DNA of 64,000 bases from Glossina fuscipes (Eukaryota > Arthropoda > Insecta > Diptera > Glossinidae), in contig NW_023998415.1 in assembly GCF_014805625.2 (NCBI RefSeq), forward strand, positions 10,512,411 through 10,576,410, in the 5' to 3' direction. The translations under genes were made by a program, and so were the position numbers. The notes under the pieces were generated by a model, which was not told where the DNA came from, did no database searches, and worked only from the letters and a program-made list of their open reading frames with translations. Shown here piece by piece: positions 62,086-64,000 of this stretch. How positions within the stretch are numbered: position 1 is the stretch's first letter; the number at the start of each line of letters is the position of its first letter.

Positions 62086-64000
62086 ACCGAGGATTCGGAG
62101 CAACTTCCACACGCAACACATTACCTTGTATAAATCTCGTTATATGAATAAGTATAGATTATTCAATGGTGGACCGTGTCCCACTATAGTTTTTTCATTT
62201 GTTTATTTGTTTGTTTGTTTTTTGTTTTCGGTACATTGTTTATACATATTCGGGTTTCAATATTACTTTAAAATAATTTCAAAGTACTGTATATATGGGC
62301 ATTAATTCGTAGCGAAACTCGAGTAACGTTCAAATACGAAATATTCATCGAGTTTTGGTATATGTTTCGAAACACTTCATTAATCATTTTTTTAATTAAT
62401 AGATTATATGTTTTCATAAATGCGTAATCATCTACTTAGCCTATACAGAGCTTCCCTGCCTTAATATATACAAGAAATATTATATATAGGTGAAGAGAGA
62501 ACGCTTCGTGACTCTTTTCATTAAAATTTTAAAATACATTTTTTCAATATTTTAAATTTGAATATTTTTTTTAATAAGGCCATTCTTCCATGTGTACGCT
62601 TGTAAAATATCTAGAATTTTTAGGCAAAACGAAACCAAATTTTTTTCATCCTCTCCATTCTCTCATCATCCTCTCATCGTTCTCTTGCCTCATGCCTCTT
62701 GCAAGGTCATCATTAACTGAACTCTATAGAGGGCAAGACATATGCTAATCGAACGGGGTAAGGTCAAGCCACACGTACAGTTACACCAAAAGTTCCCAGT
62801 CAAGTGACATTTTAATTAAGTTAATTCTTACCGAGCTAGTACAGATGTATGTGTTGTCTGGCATTGTCGTGACAGCGAAAACGACTTTCGTATAGGTCAA
62901 CTCTCGACGCTTTCCCTCAATGGTCGTTTTTTAATCGCATTACCTGTTCACATAATATGGTAATGGCGTCAATACAAGCTTTGTCAACATTTGTACAGCT
63001 TCATTCACTTTAAACCCTTTATTACCCTATGCGACCCAGTTTTATATAATTTCGGAAATAGTTCGACTTTGTTTGTGCTCAGCAACAACTTGTAAATGGA
63101 AATTCGCTCAACTAAATCTTTCGATTGATCAAACAGACAGTGGGCAATTTTTACGATCGAAATTTCAAGAGCTCAAGCCGCTAAACAATTTGCAAGTGCT
63201 TTTTTCCGCCAATGTAAATTGTTTTAAATCATCATCATTCGAAGTCCGTGGATCGTTCAAATTGTCGATCGGTCTTTAAAGGCTTTATTAATCAGCTTAT
63301 ACTGATCGCTTCTTAATTGCATGCATTGCATTTTTCAGTCATTGGAAAATTATATATAGTCGCTATAAACGAAATGATAAAATTAATATACTTTTTCATA
63401 TTAATTTAATGACAATATAAAAAAGATGAAGCGCGAAAACGTATATGTATGAATATAAGGTATCATATAATTGGCGTTCGTTGTTGAAAATGTATACATA
63501 TATAGATATACATGCAGCCTTGATCACCTAGAGTCTATCGACTTAAGCTTAATTACAAATTATAATTAAAATTTTTTCAATTATGTAATTAAATGATCTT
63601 CTTCTTAGCTGACATAGTTGCTTCAGTTGTAAATCTGCTATATCTACTATCTATAAATATAGACGAAATTATTAAACATGAAAAATTTTAGTTCGAATTA
63701 TTTTTTTGCAGAGATTGGACAAAAACTTTTTCAAAGTAATGACGAATTTAGGGCAAGCGTTAAGAAACGACAGTTCTCCGTGTCAAAGAGGATACGTCGC
63801 AAATTTGCCGAAAGTATAGGTCTCAACAGCAAAATATTGAACGAGTTAGAAACTCGTCTTGTTAGGGTTTACTCGTTTTTTTTTTTCTTCTTTTTTCATA
63901 CAGAGAGAAACTTTTTGCGCAATTCCTATGAACCGAGACTTTTCGCATCTTTAGGATCACTTATGCTGCCTCTTTTTCTTTAAATTACTTAATATATTAA

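Larger units (their letters stand above)
4791..64000 (+). other. Probable first intron of the Pxn-like gene, open at the window edge
   Basis: The interval starts with the donor GTAAGT at 4791 and no convincing downstream LRR, Ig or peroxidase exon was found before the window ends. If exon 1 is real and expressed, everything from here to 64000 is intron (at least 59.2 kb) filled with the transposable-element remnants and simple repeats listed separately. Stretches without their own entry (for example 4797-5120, 6475-7027, 8331-10399, 10646-11819, 14505-15242, 15331-17960, 20828-22589, 33412-38999, 49800-52399, 52766-55620, 58000-61989) show only AT-rich sequence, A/T runs and short chance frames. 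A nested gene cannot be excluded. Confidence 0.5.

Overview
The window looks like AT-rich nuclear DNA from a fly (Diptera, most likely Brachycera). Four things point there: abundant A/T runs and microsatellites, almost no long reading frames, repeats whose core resembles the Drosophila INE-1/DINE-1 (Helentron) family, and one exon closely resembling the start of fly peroxidasin. I cannot name the genus. A higher fly with a repeat-rich genome (muscoid or tsetse-like) fits better than compact Drosophila. One assembly gap of 10 N lies at 20818-20827.

Gene content is very low. The only convincing host coding sequence is 4612-4790 (+): a start codon, a signal peptide and a four-cysteine LRRNT cap, ending at a GTAAGT splice donor. 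I read this as coding exon 1 of peroxidasin (Pxn). Positions 1-4611 would be 5' flank and/or 5' UTR. Since no leucine-rich-repeat, Ig or peroxidase exon was seen downstream, the remaining ~59 kb is best read as the gene's first intron, still open at the window edge.

That intron is a graveyard of mobile DNA. (i) Two related Helentron-like families share the terminus ACTTGTT. Family 1 occurs at 13150-13455, 24409-25318, 31073-32509 (two copies head to head), 39341-39755, 40982-41017 and 48008-48340. Family 2 occurs at 6166-6474, 10400-10645, 19005-19340, 44226-44580, 45310-45660, 48600-48885 and 52400-52765. (ii) A decayed piggyBac transposase lies on the minus strand at 22590-23560. (iii) Two LINE open reading frame 2 remnants lie at 17961-18552 and 42479-43385. 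(iv) A 270-bp Tc1/mariner-type MITE with near-perfect inverted ends lies at 14235-14504. (v) A candidate solo LTR lies at 7033-7438. (vi) tRNA-derived SINE-like copies lie at 8138-8330, 26370-26530, 28797-28905, 32537-32640 and 55621-55800. (vii) An unrecognised 193-bp GC-richer insert with a 14-bp target duplication lies at 29725-29917. Simple repeats fill much of the rest.

No tRNA, rRNA or CRISPR array was found, and no evident host gene beyond the one exon. The strongest pattern beyond annotation is in the Helentron-like copies. Several keep a terminal hairpin at a fixed distance (16-18 nt) from the ACTTGTT end, yet the stem sequence differs between copies while pairing is preserved. All family assignments come from reading by eye and recalled family motifs; no search was run.
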